Source: Caldilineaceae bacterium bin5
GTDB taxonomy: Bacteria > Chloroflexota > Anaerolineae > Caldilineales > Caldilineaceae
Direction of reading: 5' to 3'
Length of the DNA: 64,000 nucleotides
NCBI GenBank assembly: GCA_002238445.1
Contig: MPML01000005.1
Coordinates: 1-64,000, forward strand
Each line of letters begins with the position of its first letter. The first letter of the stretch is position 1. The translations under genes and the position numbers were made by a program. A model generated the notes under the pieces. The model worked only from the letters and a program-made list of their open reading frames with translations, ran no database searches and had not been told where the DNA came from. Shown piece after piece: positions 18,334 through 27,011 of the stretch.

Positions 18334-19446
18334 CTAATCTTCCACCGGTCCAATCGTCTGACTAAGTGCCCGTTTGCGCTCGTCTTCGCTATCAATGTAG
18401 AGAGCGGAGGCGCGCAAATACTTTCCTTCGTCTGCGCTGGTGGGCGTGTACTTTGAGGAATCGGAAGCGTCATAGTCGGTGACATCTTCCCATTTGCCGA
18501 GGCCGTCGTTGGAACGTTCCCACTTCCAAGATCCGAGGTCGCTGAACTGATCACTGGCTAGCGTAAGTTCGACTCTGATTTCGGTGTCGATGGAGGGAGG
18601 ACTGGCACCGGCGGCGAATCTAACTACGTCGGCTACAGTGTCTACGGTAATGACAGGGCCGATGGTCGTGCTCAGACCTCTTTTGTAATCGTCGTCGCTA
18701 TCCAGGTAGACAACTGAGACGCGCAGGTATTTGCCTTTGTCCAAGGAGGAGGGTGTGAAGATCGAGGGATCCTCTGCATCGTAGTCGGTGACGTCGGTCC
18801 AACCCCTGAGTGCGTTGTCGGAACGGTCCCACCGCCAGCGCCCCAGGTTGCTGTGATCTGAATCTGAAAGTGAAAGGCGAGAGCGGACGGCACGGCCCAC
18901 TACAACGGGGTCATTGCCAAATTCGAATTCGACGATGTCGGTCTCGATCTCTGCTCCGACCACGGGGCCGACGGTTGGACTGAGCGCTGTTTTTCCGACA
19001 TCGTCGCTGTCGACGAAATTGACGGAGGCGCGTAGATATTTGTCGGTGTCGGCAGCAACGGGGGCGTAGATTGAAGAGTCGGTCAGCCGTGCGCCGGGGA
19101 CACTTCGCCAGCCGGTAAGGCCGTCGTCAGAGCGTTCCCACTGCCAGCGAGAGCGGTCCGTGTAGGTGTCTTCGTCGAGGGTAAGGGCGACTCTTACGGT
19201 CTGACCGATTACCGGCGGATCCCCTCCTTCGGCGACTTGGACTATGTCGACAACGGTCTGGCGGGTCGGGGTAGGGGTTGGAACGGGGGTTGGCGTAGGT
19301 GCGGGAGGCGGATTTACGATAACGCAGGCGCTCAGAATCACTGTTGCGATCGCTGCAGCCATCCAATGGGAAAAGTAAACGCTCAGCTTCCGCCCTTGGT
19401 CGGACGGGTGCATTTCGCGTTTGCGGCTGCTCTCAATTGCGGGCAT
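18334..19446 (-). CDS. Lipoprotein with three Trp-rich ~95-residue repeats
   Basis: 370 residues from the ATG at 19446, which has AAGGAG 9 bases upstream; the TTG at 19464 overlaps that site and is rejected. A signal peptide ends in the lipobox L-S-A-C (Cys41). A Pro-Thr linker follows, then three tandem repeats covering roughly residues 65-162, 166-264 and 269-369. Each has V-x-L-T-L-x-x-D, W-x-W-(E/D)-R-S-(D/N)-(D/N), (W)-x-D-V-T-D-Y-D, Y-T-P, G-K-Y-L-R-A-S and T-I-G-P-V. Exported, lipid-anchored, likely an adhesion or glycan-binding stalk. The neighbouring surface protein has a single copy of the repeat, so the two probably share a function. Confidence 0.75.
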   Translation of the reverse strand: MPAIESSRKREMHPSDQGRKLSVYFSHWMAAAIATVILSACVIVNPPPAPTPTPVPTPTPTRQTVVDIVQVAEGGDPPVIGQTVRVALTLDEDTYTDRSRWQWERSDDGLTGWRSVPGARLTDSSIYAPVAADTDKYLRASVNFVDSDDVGKTALSPTVGPVVGAEIETDIVEFEFGNDPVVVGRAVRSRLSLSDSDHSNLGRWRWDRSDNALRGWTDVTDYDAEDPSIFTPSSLDKGKYLRVSVVYLDSDDDYKRGLSTTIGPVITVDTVADVVRFAAGASPPSIDTEIRVELTLASDQFSDLGSWKWERSNDGLGKWEDVTDYDASDSSKYTPTSADEGKYLRASALYIDSEDERKRALSQTIGPVED

Positions 19447-20336
19447 GCGTTCGTTCTCCTTCAAGCGATCGTGGTCTGAGCGAAATACGGGTCAATGGCT
19501 TTGCGCCATGCGGCGATTACCTTGTAAACGATGTTGCCGTTGAAGCAGTGGCGCGCAGCGTGTGCCAACAAGCATATCAAAGTCAATACAATATCGCTAG
19601 TCTGCGAAAGAAGGGAAGGGTGCATCCCAGTTTTGGGGTGAAAGGGTCAGGTGTGGAATGGGCGGAACTGCGGGGGAACTACGGGGAACTACGGGGAACT
19701 GCGGGGAACTGCGGGGAACGACAGTGGTCAGTGGCGTGAGAAGGCAAGTGGGGGAGGAGACACTGTTGGCTAGACTCGTTGCTGGGGAAGAGTGAGCAAG
19801 GTCGCAAGCCAGAGAGGGGCGTTGCGGGGGCGCGGAACTGCGGTTTTTTGGTAGTCAGTTCTTAGTTTTCAGTTAACTACTAAGCCACAGTAGTTGACTG
19901 GTCAGTTATCCTGGGGACCATTCAGTTTCCTGGTGACGCAACTGGTGTACAGCGGCCGCCATGCTCGCCAGCCGACTCGTTGCGAAGAATGCACACGGTC
20001 GGTGAGGGATGGTTTTGTAGGGGGGCGTTGCGGGGGCGCAGCCCCTGCACAAGGGAGGCCGCTTGCGGCCGACCGCCCATATACCAGAACTAAATGGTGA
20101 GAGATCTCCTCGCTCGCCCCAGGCAAGGTCGCGAAACAGTTGTGGCTGGGACGTTGCCGGTATTCCTGGCCGAAGAAGTAGGGCGCTAAGAATCGACACA
20201 GTCATTTGGGAGGCGCGCACGTTTGTCCCGGACGGAGAGGGTGGTCGCGGCGAGGTGCAGATCGAGGTTGGATGCTTTTGTAGCAGCTGATAGTGGGCTT
20301 GCAGGATAAGAGGCCGGAAGGGGAATGGCGGTGTGC
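19447..20336. other. Repeat-rich intergenic region
   Basis: 890 bases without a supported gene. Contents are a 38-base box at 19618-19656 also present at 23894-23931, short GGGGAACT tandem units at about 19670-19720, a truncated repeat fragment at 19740-19850 and a full MITE-like copy at 19873-20158. Confidence 0.6.
19873..20158. mobile_element. MITE-like element, copy A
   Basis: 286 bases, the same length as copy D (56650-56935), and alignable end to end by eye. Left end TTAACTACTAAGCCACAG matches copy D. The right end has diverged (GGGACGTTGC for GAGTAGTTAC). Internal core: GGTTTTGTAGGGGGGCGTTG, a hairpin around GGGGCGCAGCCCC and a second hairpin GGCCGC-TT-GCGGCC. No coding sequence and no clear target duplication. 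Confidence 0.65.
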
Positions 20337-21242
20337 TCAGCCTTTAACGCCAGTAATGACGATTCCCTGAATATAGTTTTTCTGGGCGACGAAGAAGAGA
20401 ATGATGCAGGGAGAGAGAATGATTAATGATGCAGCCATCAGCAACGTCCACTCGACTCTGTATTGGCCCTGGAAGAATCGCAGCCCGAGCGCGAGCGTAT
20501 ATTGGTCGAGGTCGGAGAGGAAGATCAGAGGCCCAAGAAAGTCGTTCCAATGGTTCATAAAGGAGAAGACAAGGATAATGCCGAGAGCAGGTTTGATGAG
20601 GGGAATGCAGATGCGATAGAAGATGCCGAAGGTGCTGCAGCCGTCGACGCGGGCGGCGTCGTCGAGCTCCAAAGGCAAGGTCATGAAGAACTGGCGCAGA
20701 AGGAAGATATAGAAGGCGCTGGTTGCGAAGAAGGTAGGGACGACAAGCGGCAGAATGGTGTTGATCCAGCCCAACTCCTTGAACAGGATGAAGAGCGGGA
20801 CGATGATGGACGGAAAGGGCAACATCATGGTGGCGAGGACGAGCAGAAAGATTGCGTCGCGCCCCGGGAAGCGGATGCGGGCAAAGCCGAAGCCAACGAT
20901 GGCGCAGGAGATGATGTGGCCAAGAATAGACAGCCCGGTGATGCGGACGGTGTTGAACAGCCACTGGTTGAAGGGCAGGATGGACCACGCGGTCCAGTAG
21001 TTGCCGAAGCGGGGTGGGACTGGTATCCACTCGATGGGAAAGGTAAACTCGGTGCCGGGCCTTTTGAGGGATGTGCTGATCATCCAGAAGAAAGGCATCA
21101 TTACGCCGAACGCTCCGATCAGGAGGAGCAGATAGACGACAGTTTTCAGTATCAGGTCTTGCCGGCGCCGACTTTGCAGGAGATTGACGAGGCTTGACAC
21201 TATCGATTGCTGACCCTGGTGTTCGAGACTTCGTTGTGCCAT
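20337..21242 (-). CDS. Sugar ABC transporter permease, MalG/UgpE type
   Basis: 301 residues with about six membrane segments. The EAA-type loop is E-L-D-D-A-A-R-V-D-G-C-S-T-F and the C-terminus I-V-I-T-G-V-K-G. Its ATG at 21242 is 4 bases from the stop of the upstream permease, whose last codons supply a GAGGGCGGG ribosome-binding stretch, so translation is probably coupled. Third gene of a binding protein/MalF/MalG set; no ATPase is nearby. Confidence 0.92.
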   Translation of the reverse strand: MAQRSLEHQGQQSIVSSLVNLLQSRRRQDLILKTVVYLLLLIGAFGVMMPFFWMISTSLKRPGTEFTFPIEWIPVPPRFGNYWTAWSILPFNQWLFNTVRITGLSILGHIISCAIVGFGFARIRFPGRDAIFLLVLATMMLPFPSIIVPLFILFKELGWINTILPLVVPTFFATSAFYIFLLRQFFMTLPLELDDAARVDGCSTFGIFYRICIPLIKPALGIILVFSFMNHWNDFLGPLIFLSDLDQYTLALGLRFFQGQYRVEWTLLMAASLIILSPCIILFFVAQKNYIQGIVITGVKG

Positions 21243-21246
21243 TCGA

Positions 21247-22149
21247 TCACCCGCCCTCGTAGTAGACCCAGCTGGAAGATGTGCGCAAAATCAGGAAAGT
21301 AAAGGCAAGGATCACCAGGAAAAGGACCCATGCCAACGCGGATGCATACCCCATGTTGAACCATTGGAATGCATTTTGATAGAGGTAGAGCACGTAGAAA
21401 AGCGTGGCGTAGTTGGGTCCGCCACTGGTCATGATAAAGGCTTGGGTGAACACTTGAAAAGAGGCGATGACGCCCATAATCAGGTTGAGAAGGAGCACAG
21501 GCGTAATCATGGGGACGGTGATGCGGCGGAATTTCTGAAGGGCGTTGGCGCCGTCGAGCGTGGCGGCCTCGTAGAACGTTGTCGGGATGCCCTGGAGGGC
21601 GCCGAGGTAGATCAACATGCCGCCGCCGACGCCCCAGACGCTCATGACGATCAGTGCGGGCAAGGCCCAGGTCTCGCTGCCAAGCCAGGCAGGGCCACTG
21701 ATGCCGATATTCTTGAGCAACACGTTGATGACACCGAATCGAGGGTTGAAAATCCACATCCAGAGCAAAGACACGGCCACGCCCGCGGTGACGCTGGGCA
21801 GATAGAACAGGGTGCGGAAGAAGCCGATCAGGCGAATCTTCTGGTTGAGTAGCATGGCGAGGAAGAGGCCCAGCGCCAGATTCAACGGTACGTTAAGGAG
21901 AAAGATGAGAGTGACTTTGAGCGACTTCCAGAAGAATTCGTCTTCGATCATCTTCTGGTAGTTTTGCAGGCCAATGAACTCGGGCGTGCCAACGATGTTC
22001 CACTTGGTCAGGCTGATGGAGAAGGAGCCGAAGAGCGCGCCGGCAGTGAAAACAGCGAAACCGACAATCCAAAGCGAGATGAAGGCATAGCCTTCAAATA
22101 CGTTTTTCCAGTAGAGTTTGCTCTTGCCCAACATCAGGGATCGAACCAT
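21247..22149 (-). CDS. Sugar ABC transporter permease, MalF/UgpA type
   Basis: 300 residues. Hydrophobic segments fit six transmembrane helices, with a loop T-T-F-Y-E-A-A-T-L-D-G-A-N-A-L before the conserved Pro of V-P-M-I-T-P. AGGGGG precedes the ATG. Starts 105 bases after the solute-binding protein gene, in the same operon. Confidence 0.92.
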   Translation of the reverse strand: MVRSLMLGKSKLYWKNVFEGYAFISLWIVGFAVFTAGALFGSFSISLTKWNIVGTPEFIGLQNYQKMIEDEFFWKSLKVTLIFLLNVPLNLALGLFLAMLLNQKIRLIGFFRTLFYLPSVTAGVAVSLLWMWIFNPRFGVINVLLKNIGISGPAWLGSETWALPALIVMSVWGVGGGMLIYLGALQGIPTTFYEAATLDGANALQKFRRITVPMITPVLLLNLIMGVIASFQVFTQAFIMTSGGPNYATLFYVLYLYQNAFQWFNMGYASALAWVLFLVILAFTFLILRTSSSWVYYEGG

Positions 22150-22254
22150 CGGTACCCCCTAAGCGAGACAGTGAGGAAGTGAGGCGGGAGGCGAGCAAGC
22201 CCGCGCTCCCGGTCTCATAAACCTTCATGTTCGGCACAGAAAAGGCAGAACTGT

Positions 22255-23628
22255 CTAGGCGTTCTCGGCGAGAATCTCTTCAATCTGTTCGCACATGTCG
22301 TCGGCAGCCTGCTGGGCAGACTTGGCGCCGCGCAGAGCGTTGTCGACTTCGGTCGTCATGACGGTGAAGAGCACGCGGTAGGGCTGCGGGCTACGCGGCA
22401 CGAAGGGGTTGGGAATGGTGTTGATGTACCCTTCGCGGATCATGGGAATATCGAGTGCGCCGAGCGGTTCGGTATAGGCTTTGGATTCGAAGATTGAGTA
22501 GCGGGTTGGGCCATCGGAGAAGGCCAGCTTTATGCCGCTGTCGTAGCCCTCTTCCCAGGCTTCCAGGCTGCTGCGGTAGACGGTCCAGTCGAAGGCTTCC
22601 TGCGAGTGCTCGCTGGTTGGGGAGACCACAATCTGGTCGGTATCGCCCCAGCAGCGGAAGCCGGCCTTGCCGGCGGGGACGAGCACAAAGTCCCATTCAA
22701 AGGGGAGCTCGTAGCCTTCGCGCAGATCGCGCACCGAGTCGCAGGTAGTGCCGCCGGCCATCACGATTCTGCCGGTGTTGAAGTTGATGCCCAGTTCATT
22801 TGCCTGCATTTCAGGCGGCGGCTGAATGCCGTACTCCAGTACCAGGTCTGCCATGAACTTGATGCCCTCGACGGCATCGGCGCTGTTGATGGTGCAGGTG
22901 GAGACGGCCTCATCGAAGACTTCGCCGCCGGCCGCACGGATTGTGGCCAGCTGATTTGTGCCGCCGGAACCGCCGTAGAAGTACTGGTCGGTTTCGCCGT
23001 CGCCGTCCAAATCCTTTGTCAGTTCCCTTCCCATTTCGACGAAGGTGTTCCAGTTCCAGCCGTCGGCGCCCTTTTCCCAGTAGAGTTCACCTGGAGAGGG
23101 CATGCCGGCTTCCTCAAGCAGGGTCTTGTTGTAGCGCAACTGGTGTGTGCAGGACTTCTGCGGCAGGCCGAAGACGACACCGTCGAAGAGGGCGTCGCCG
23201 TGATAGACGACATCATCATAGTTGAGGTCGGCGCCGTAGGCGTCTATGAAATCGGTAAGAGGGATAGACCCGCCTGCGGTGTGCGTTTCGGCCATTAGTG
23301 CAGGGTGACAGCCAAAGGTATCAGGTGCGGTGCCGCCGGCGACCATGACCGGAATTTTGGTGTTGTAGTCACCCCAAGGCAGGACGAGCGGCTCAACTGT
23401 CACGCCAGGATTCTTGGACTTGAATAGCTCTGACAGTCCGGTCTCGGTTGGTACATCTGCTTCTGAACCATGCCGGGCCCAGCCGATGGTAATGTCTTCC
23501 ATGTCGGCCATTTCGCCATCGCCACCTGAGTCGGTTGCGGCGGGCACGGCGCAGGCTGCCAGGGCTGCAGACGCGCTGCCGGCGGCCATCCACTTCAGCA
23601 TTGATCGGCGGCTCATTCTTGTGGACAT
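22255..23628 (-). CDS. Extracellular solute-binding lipoprotein of a sugar ABC importer
   Basis: 457 residues from the ATG at 23628, with a strong AGGAGG about 9 bases upstream. The N-terminus carries a twin-arginine-type signal (S-R-R-S-M-L-K) and a lipobox L-A-A-C, so it is exported folded and lipid-anchored. The remainder is a family-1 carbohydrate-binding protein: G-I-T-P-like cleft segments, G-T-A-P-D-T-F, G-V-V-F-G-L-P and N-F-N-T-G-R-I-V-M-A-G-G. It heads the importer operon running down to 20337. The sialidase cluster to its right hints at a sialylated or related glycan as source, which is inference. Confidence 0.92.
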   Translation of the reverse strand: MSTRMSRRSMLKWMAAGSASAALAACAVPAATDSGGDGEMADMEDITIGWARHGSEADVPTETGLSELFKSKNPGVTVEPLVLPWGDYNTKIPVMVAGGTAPDTFGCHPALMAETHTAGGSIPLTDFIDAYGADLNYDDVVYHGDALFDGVVFGLPQKSCTHQLRYNKTLLEEAGMPSPGELYWEKGADGWNWNTFVEMGRELTKDLDGDGETDQYFYGGSGGTNQLATIRAAGGEVFDEAVSTCTINSADAVEGIKFMADLVLEYGIQPPPEMQANELGINFNTGRIVMAGGTTCDSVRDLREGYELPFEWDFVLVPAGKAGFRCWGDTDQIVVSPTSEHSQEAFDWTVYRSSLEAWEEGYDSGIKLAFSDGPTRYSIFESKAYTEPLGALDIPMIREGYINTIPNPFVPRSPQPYRVLFTVMTTEVDNALRGAKSAQQAADDMCEQIEEILAENA

Positions 23629-24090
23629 TTTCAGGTCCTCCTTTTGTGATTGTTGTGTACCCAGAAGCGGAAATGAACTTGGATGAGAAAAAGCGGTGGG
23701 CAGGGAACTGCTATACGAATCGCGCAAGCTCAATGCGGGCTACAAGGAAGTAAGAATGGCAAATGGTCTGGAAAGGCTTCGGCGAAAGATTTCGGGGCAG
23801 GCGGCCGGTGGGTTGAGTCGTACCAGCCGTCACAATAGCGCCAAGGCGATCTTACAGACTATGCAAGCGAAAGTCAAGCATAAATTTTTTGTCGGGTGCA
23901 TCCCAGTTCTGGGACGAAAGGATCAGGTGTGAAACGTGCTGTGACGGTGGGTGATATTGTGTTCCGGCTTGTGGAGGAGTTCAGGGCAGGCACAAGGCCT
24001 GCCCCTACCGGAACGTCTGGGGGGAATACTGTTGGCCAGACACGTTGCTGGGGAAGACTAAGCACGGTCGCTAGGCAGGGCGGGGACCAT
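23629..24090. other. Intergenic region with promoter and dispersed repeats
   Basis: 462 bases between two minus-strand genes. It contains a promoter at 23849-23877, the 38-base box at 23894-23931, an inverted GCAGGC-type repeat near 23984-24005 and a truncated relative of the MITE left arm at about 24010-24075 (TTGGCCAGACACGTTGCTGG). Confidence 0.55.
23849..23877 (-). promoter_or_regulatory. Sigma-70-type promoter for the sugar importer operon
   Basis: Minus strand TTGACT (23877-23872), 17-base spacer, TAAGAT (23854-23849). Hexamers are 5/6 and 5/6 to consensus. It lies about 220 bases before the binding-protein start. Confidence 0.6.
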
Positions 24091-25812
24091 CTATGGACTA
24101 TCTGTGCGCTCTACCCAGACTCTTGCGCCTGCGGCCATCGGTGCAAACAAGGTTGAGGTAGTGCCATCAGGCCAGCTGATTTGGAGGAGGAGTGGAATGC
24201 TGTCGACGGGGAAGCCGAAGTGAGCCTGCGACGGTTCGCCTGTGAGGTAGCCGCTGTTGGAGCGCAGCGTGCGTGCGTAGCTGCCGGTTGTGGTGTGCAG
24301 CGTCAGATTGGCACCGATGGCGCGGGTGTTCATGCTGGCGGGCCAGGAGAGATCGACGGTCAGGCTGTTCCCTCCGCAGAGGCGATTTTCGTAGATGCGG
24401 GCGGGCGAAAGGAGATTGTTGATAACAATGTCGAGGTCGCCGTCGTTGTCGAGGTCGGCCATGGCCATGCTGCGGCCGCCTTCGGTGGCGTTGAGACCCC
24501 AGGAGGGCTCAGGCTGGAAGCTCCCTTGTTGATCGTTGCGGAAAATGAGATTTTGCTCAACGAGCTCATCGCCGGGCAGGTGGCTGAACATTTCCTCGGC
24601 GGCCATGCCGTTGACGATATAGAGGTCGAGGTAGCCGTCCTGATCGAGGTCGCCAAATTGGGCGGACCAGCTCCAGCCGCTGGCTTGCAGGCCGCGGGCG
24701 CCGGCCTCATTTGCGTAGGCGCCGGCGGTGGCCGGGACCTGGAGGATATTCTCGATGATTTGGCGGTCGCCGGGGATGTCAGCGTCGGCCATCATTGCCA
24801 TGAGTGGAGACCAGGCGGCCATCGTTTCCGGGGTCTCCGGATAGGGCTTCATATCGGCGGCGAACAGTTCTGCGCGGCCGTCATTGTCGATGTCTCCCGC
24901 GGCGAAACTCATCGTGTTCTGGGCAGTTTGGGCGAAGGGCGTCGACTCTACCCAACCTTGCGGTGACCAGAGCCAGACCTGGTCGGGCAGCAGGAAGTCG
25001 TGCCCTACCCAGATGTCGAGACGGCCATCCCGGTTGATATCTACTAGCAGGAGCGCGAGGGCCTGAGATTGGGCGGCGAGGTGGGTGGCGACGAAGTCAT
25101 CTCCGGTATTTTCGTAGTAGACTACGCCGCCGTTGGCGAGGTCTGTTGGGTCTATGCGCGTGTACTCATTCTGGTAGGTGGCGAGGACGAAGTCGAGATC
25201 GTTGTCGCCGTCAAGATCTGCCCAGGCGAAGGTGTAGGCTTTCTGGGAGGCGGGAAACCAGTCGAGGCGGGTGAAACCGTTGATGTGGTTGATGTCTCCT
25301 TGTTTGGCCGGTGTGTCCTGGCTGCGATTGCCGTGGGAGTGGCCGTCGTTCATCCAGACCAGGGGCCTGGTTTCTCGATGGGCAAATACTATGTCCGGCC
25401 AGTTGTCGCCATCGATATCGACGATGCTGACGGCGCGCGACTGTCCGTGGGGGAATTCCTGTTTGCGAAAAGCGAAGTTGCCATCGTTCCAGAAGATGGC
25501 GTTGCGGCCTGCGAGATTGGCGAGTACCAGATCGAGGTCGCCATCGCGGTCGAGGTCGTTGACGGCGAGGCCGGCGCCGTTGCTGTCGTAGGTTCTGACC
25601 ACTTCGTCCTTGATGGAGGTGATGTGATCAAGGGTGTGGGCGACGAAGCGACCTTCACAGGGATGCGGGGAGCGTTGATGGGGCTGGACTGCGACCCTGA
25701 TTGGCGGGTCGGGAGTCGGGCCGACAGGTACACATGCCATCGCGAGGAAGGGAAGGAGAAGGACGGCGAAAAGGGGCAACGCGCTGATTCCCAGATTCGA
25801 AAGCCTATTCAT
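24091..25812 (-). CDS. FG-GAP/VCBS repeat lipoprotein with C-terminal ASPIC/UnbV domain
   Basis: About 573 residues from the ATG at 25812; an ATG 15 bases upstream is an alternative. Signal peptide with lipobox L-A-M-A-C, then at least seven calcium-binding type motifs such as D-L-D-R-D-G-D-L-D-L-V, D-I-D-G-D-N-W-P-D-I and D-L-D-N-D-G-D-L-D-I-V, forming an integrin-like beta-propeller. It ends in the ASPIC/UnbV domain (R-A-I-G-A-N-L-T, G-Y-L-T-G-E-P-S-Q-A-H-F-G, W-P-D-G). Cell-surface binding protein, probably for glycan or matrix contact. Last gene of the PhyH/BNR/sialidase run on this strand. Confidence 0.88.
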   Translation of the reverse strand: MNRLSNLGISALPLFAVLLLPFLAMACVPVGPTPDPPIRVAVQPHQRSPHPCEGRFVAHTLDHITSIKDEVVRTYDSNGAGLAVNDLDRDGDLDLVLANLAGRNAIFWNDGNFAFRKQEFPHGQSRAVSIVDIDGDNWPDIVFAHRETRPLVWMNDGHSHGNRSQDTPAKQGDINHINGFTRLDWFPASQKAYTFAWADLDGDNDLDFVLATYQNEYTRIDPTDLANGGVVYYENTGDDFVATHLAAQSQALALLLVDINRDGRLDIWVGHDFLLPDQVWLWSPQGWVESTPFAQTAQNTMSFAAGDIDNDGRAELFAADMKPYPETPETMAAWSPLMAMMADADIPGDRQIIENILQVPATAGAYANEAGARGLQASGWSWSAQFGDLDQDGYLDLYIVNGMAAEEMFSHLPGDELVEQNLIFRNDQQGSFQPEPSWGLNATEGGRSMAMADLDNDGDLDIVINNLLSPARIYENRLCGGNSLTVDLSWPASMNTRAIGANLTLHTTTGSYARTLRSNSGYLTGEPSQAHFGFPVDSIPLLLQISWPDGTTSTLFAPMAAGARVWVERTDSP

Positions 25813-25922
25813 AGTGACGCTTCCCATTTGGCGCCGGCGCGTTGGGATTCCTTTTCACACATCCATCAACGTCGTGACGGCAACTTCTATTTTGCACCGC
25901 GTATTTCCGCGAACGATAGTAA

Positions 25923-26996
25923 CTAGAGGTCGGACCCCTCCTTCAGCCAGGCAAGGTTGAAGTGAGCCAGGGTCAAGTTTTCGTAGGGTTGACTCTGGCC
26001 GCTCTCGTAGAGACAGCAGACGTTCCCATCCGGGAGAGAGGCGAGATCCGAGTAGGCGGAAGGACCGGGATGGAGTGTTCGGGCGGCGGGCCAGGTGCGG
26101 CCGCCGTCTGCACTAAGGCGGACGGTCAAATTCTCGCGGCGGGTGCTGGCCGGGTTGGAGAAGAGGAGCCGGCCTTGGGGCAGAGACTCGACGCTGCCCT
26201 GGCAGACAGGCTCAATCAGCTGGTCCTCCCACTCGAACTCTACGAAGGTCTGGCCCTGGTCATAGCTGCGGGCGATGCCGCGACGTGTTCCGCGGACGTG
26301 GTTGCGGCAGTTGATGTAGAGGCTGCCATCCTGGAGTTGGGCGATTGCGCACTCATTGGTGCCGTCGTCAACGTTGCCGCCGAGCTGCCAGGTTGCGCCG
26401 CTGTCGTCGCTGTAGATGACATGGGAGTGGTAGGGGTCGCGGTTGCGGTCCAGGTGGAGGCCGACGATGTGATCGCAGGGGATGACGAGGCGACCGGTGT
26501 CGAGCTGGATGCCGTGGCAGGGGCCGGTGGCATACCAGGTCCATTGTGGATCTTTGACGGAGGCAGAGATGTCGTGCGGTTCGCTCCAGGTCTGGCCGTC
26601 GTCGCGGCTGTGGGTGATCCAGACGGTGCGGGGGGCTTTGCCTTCGCAGATCATGGTTTCGTCGCCATCGGCCAGGTTTTTGCAGAAGGGCAGCCAGATG
26701 GTCCCGGTATTGTGGTCGACTACGGGGCAGGGGTTGCCGCAGGTCATTTCTGGTTCGGTGACTACGATTTGGGTGGGGGTCCAGGTGCGGCCGTTGTCGA
26801 AGCTGCGGCGCAGGACGAGGTCGATTTCGCCGGCGTCGCCGCGTCCGTGTTTGCGGCCCTCGGCAAAGGCCAGGACTGTGCCGAGGGCGGAGACGGCGAG
26901 GGCGGGAATGCGGTAGGTGTGGTAGCGGCCGTCGCCGCTGGCGTATAGCGTCTCTTGCTGGAGCCAGGGGAGACCCTGTGCGTTTTCTGCGCTCAT
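25923..26996 (-). CDS. Exo-alpha-sialidase-like BNR-repeat protein
   Basis: 357 residues, six-bladed propeller. It has the sialidase signature Y-R-I-P-A-L-A near the N-terminus and five Asp boxes: S-F-D-N-G-R-T-W, S-R-D-D-G-Q-T-W, S-D-D-S-G-A-T-W, S-Y-D-Q-G-Q-T-F, S-A-D-G-G-R-T-W. Arg residues for carboxylate binding are present in R-I-P, and E-F-E-W-E-D supplies the expected acid pair region. No signal peptide, so it may act inside the cell. AGGAG precedes the ATG. It starts 15 bases downstream of the other BNR gene and is surely in the same operon. Confidence 0.88.
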   Translation of the reverse strand: MSAENAQGLPWLQQETLYASGDGRYHTYRIPALAVSALGTVLAFAEGRKHGRGDAGEIDLVLRRSFDNGRTWTPTQIVVTEPEMTCGNPCPVVDHNTGTIWLPFCKNLADGDETMICEGKAPRTVWITHSRDDGQTWSEPHDISASVKDPQWTWYATGPCHGIQLDTGRLVIPCDHIVGLHLDRNRDPYHSHVIYSDDSGATWQLGGNVDDGTNECAIAQLQDGSLYINCRNHVRGTRRGIARSYDQGQTFVEFEWEDQLIEPVCQGSVESLPQGRLLFSNPASTRRENLTVRLSADGGRTWPAARTLHPGPSAYSDLASLPDGNVCCLYESGQSQPYENLTLAHFNLAWLKEGSDL

Positions 26997-27011
26997 GGGG
27001 GTTCACTCCTT

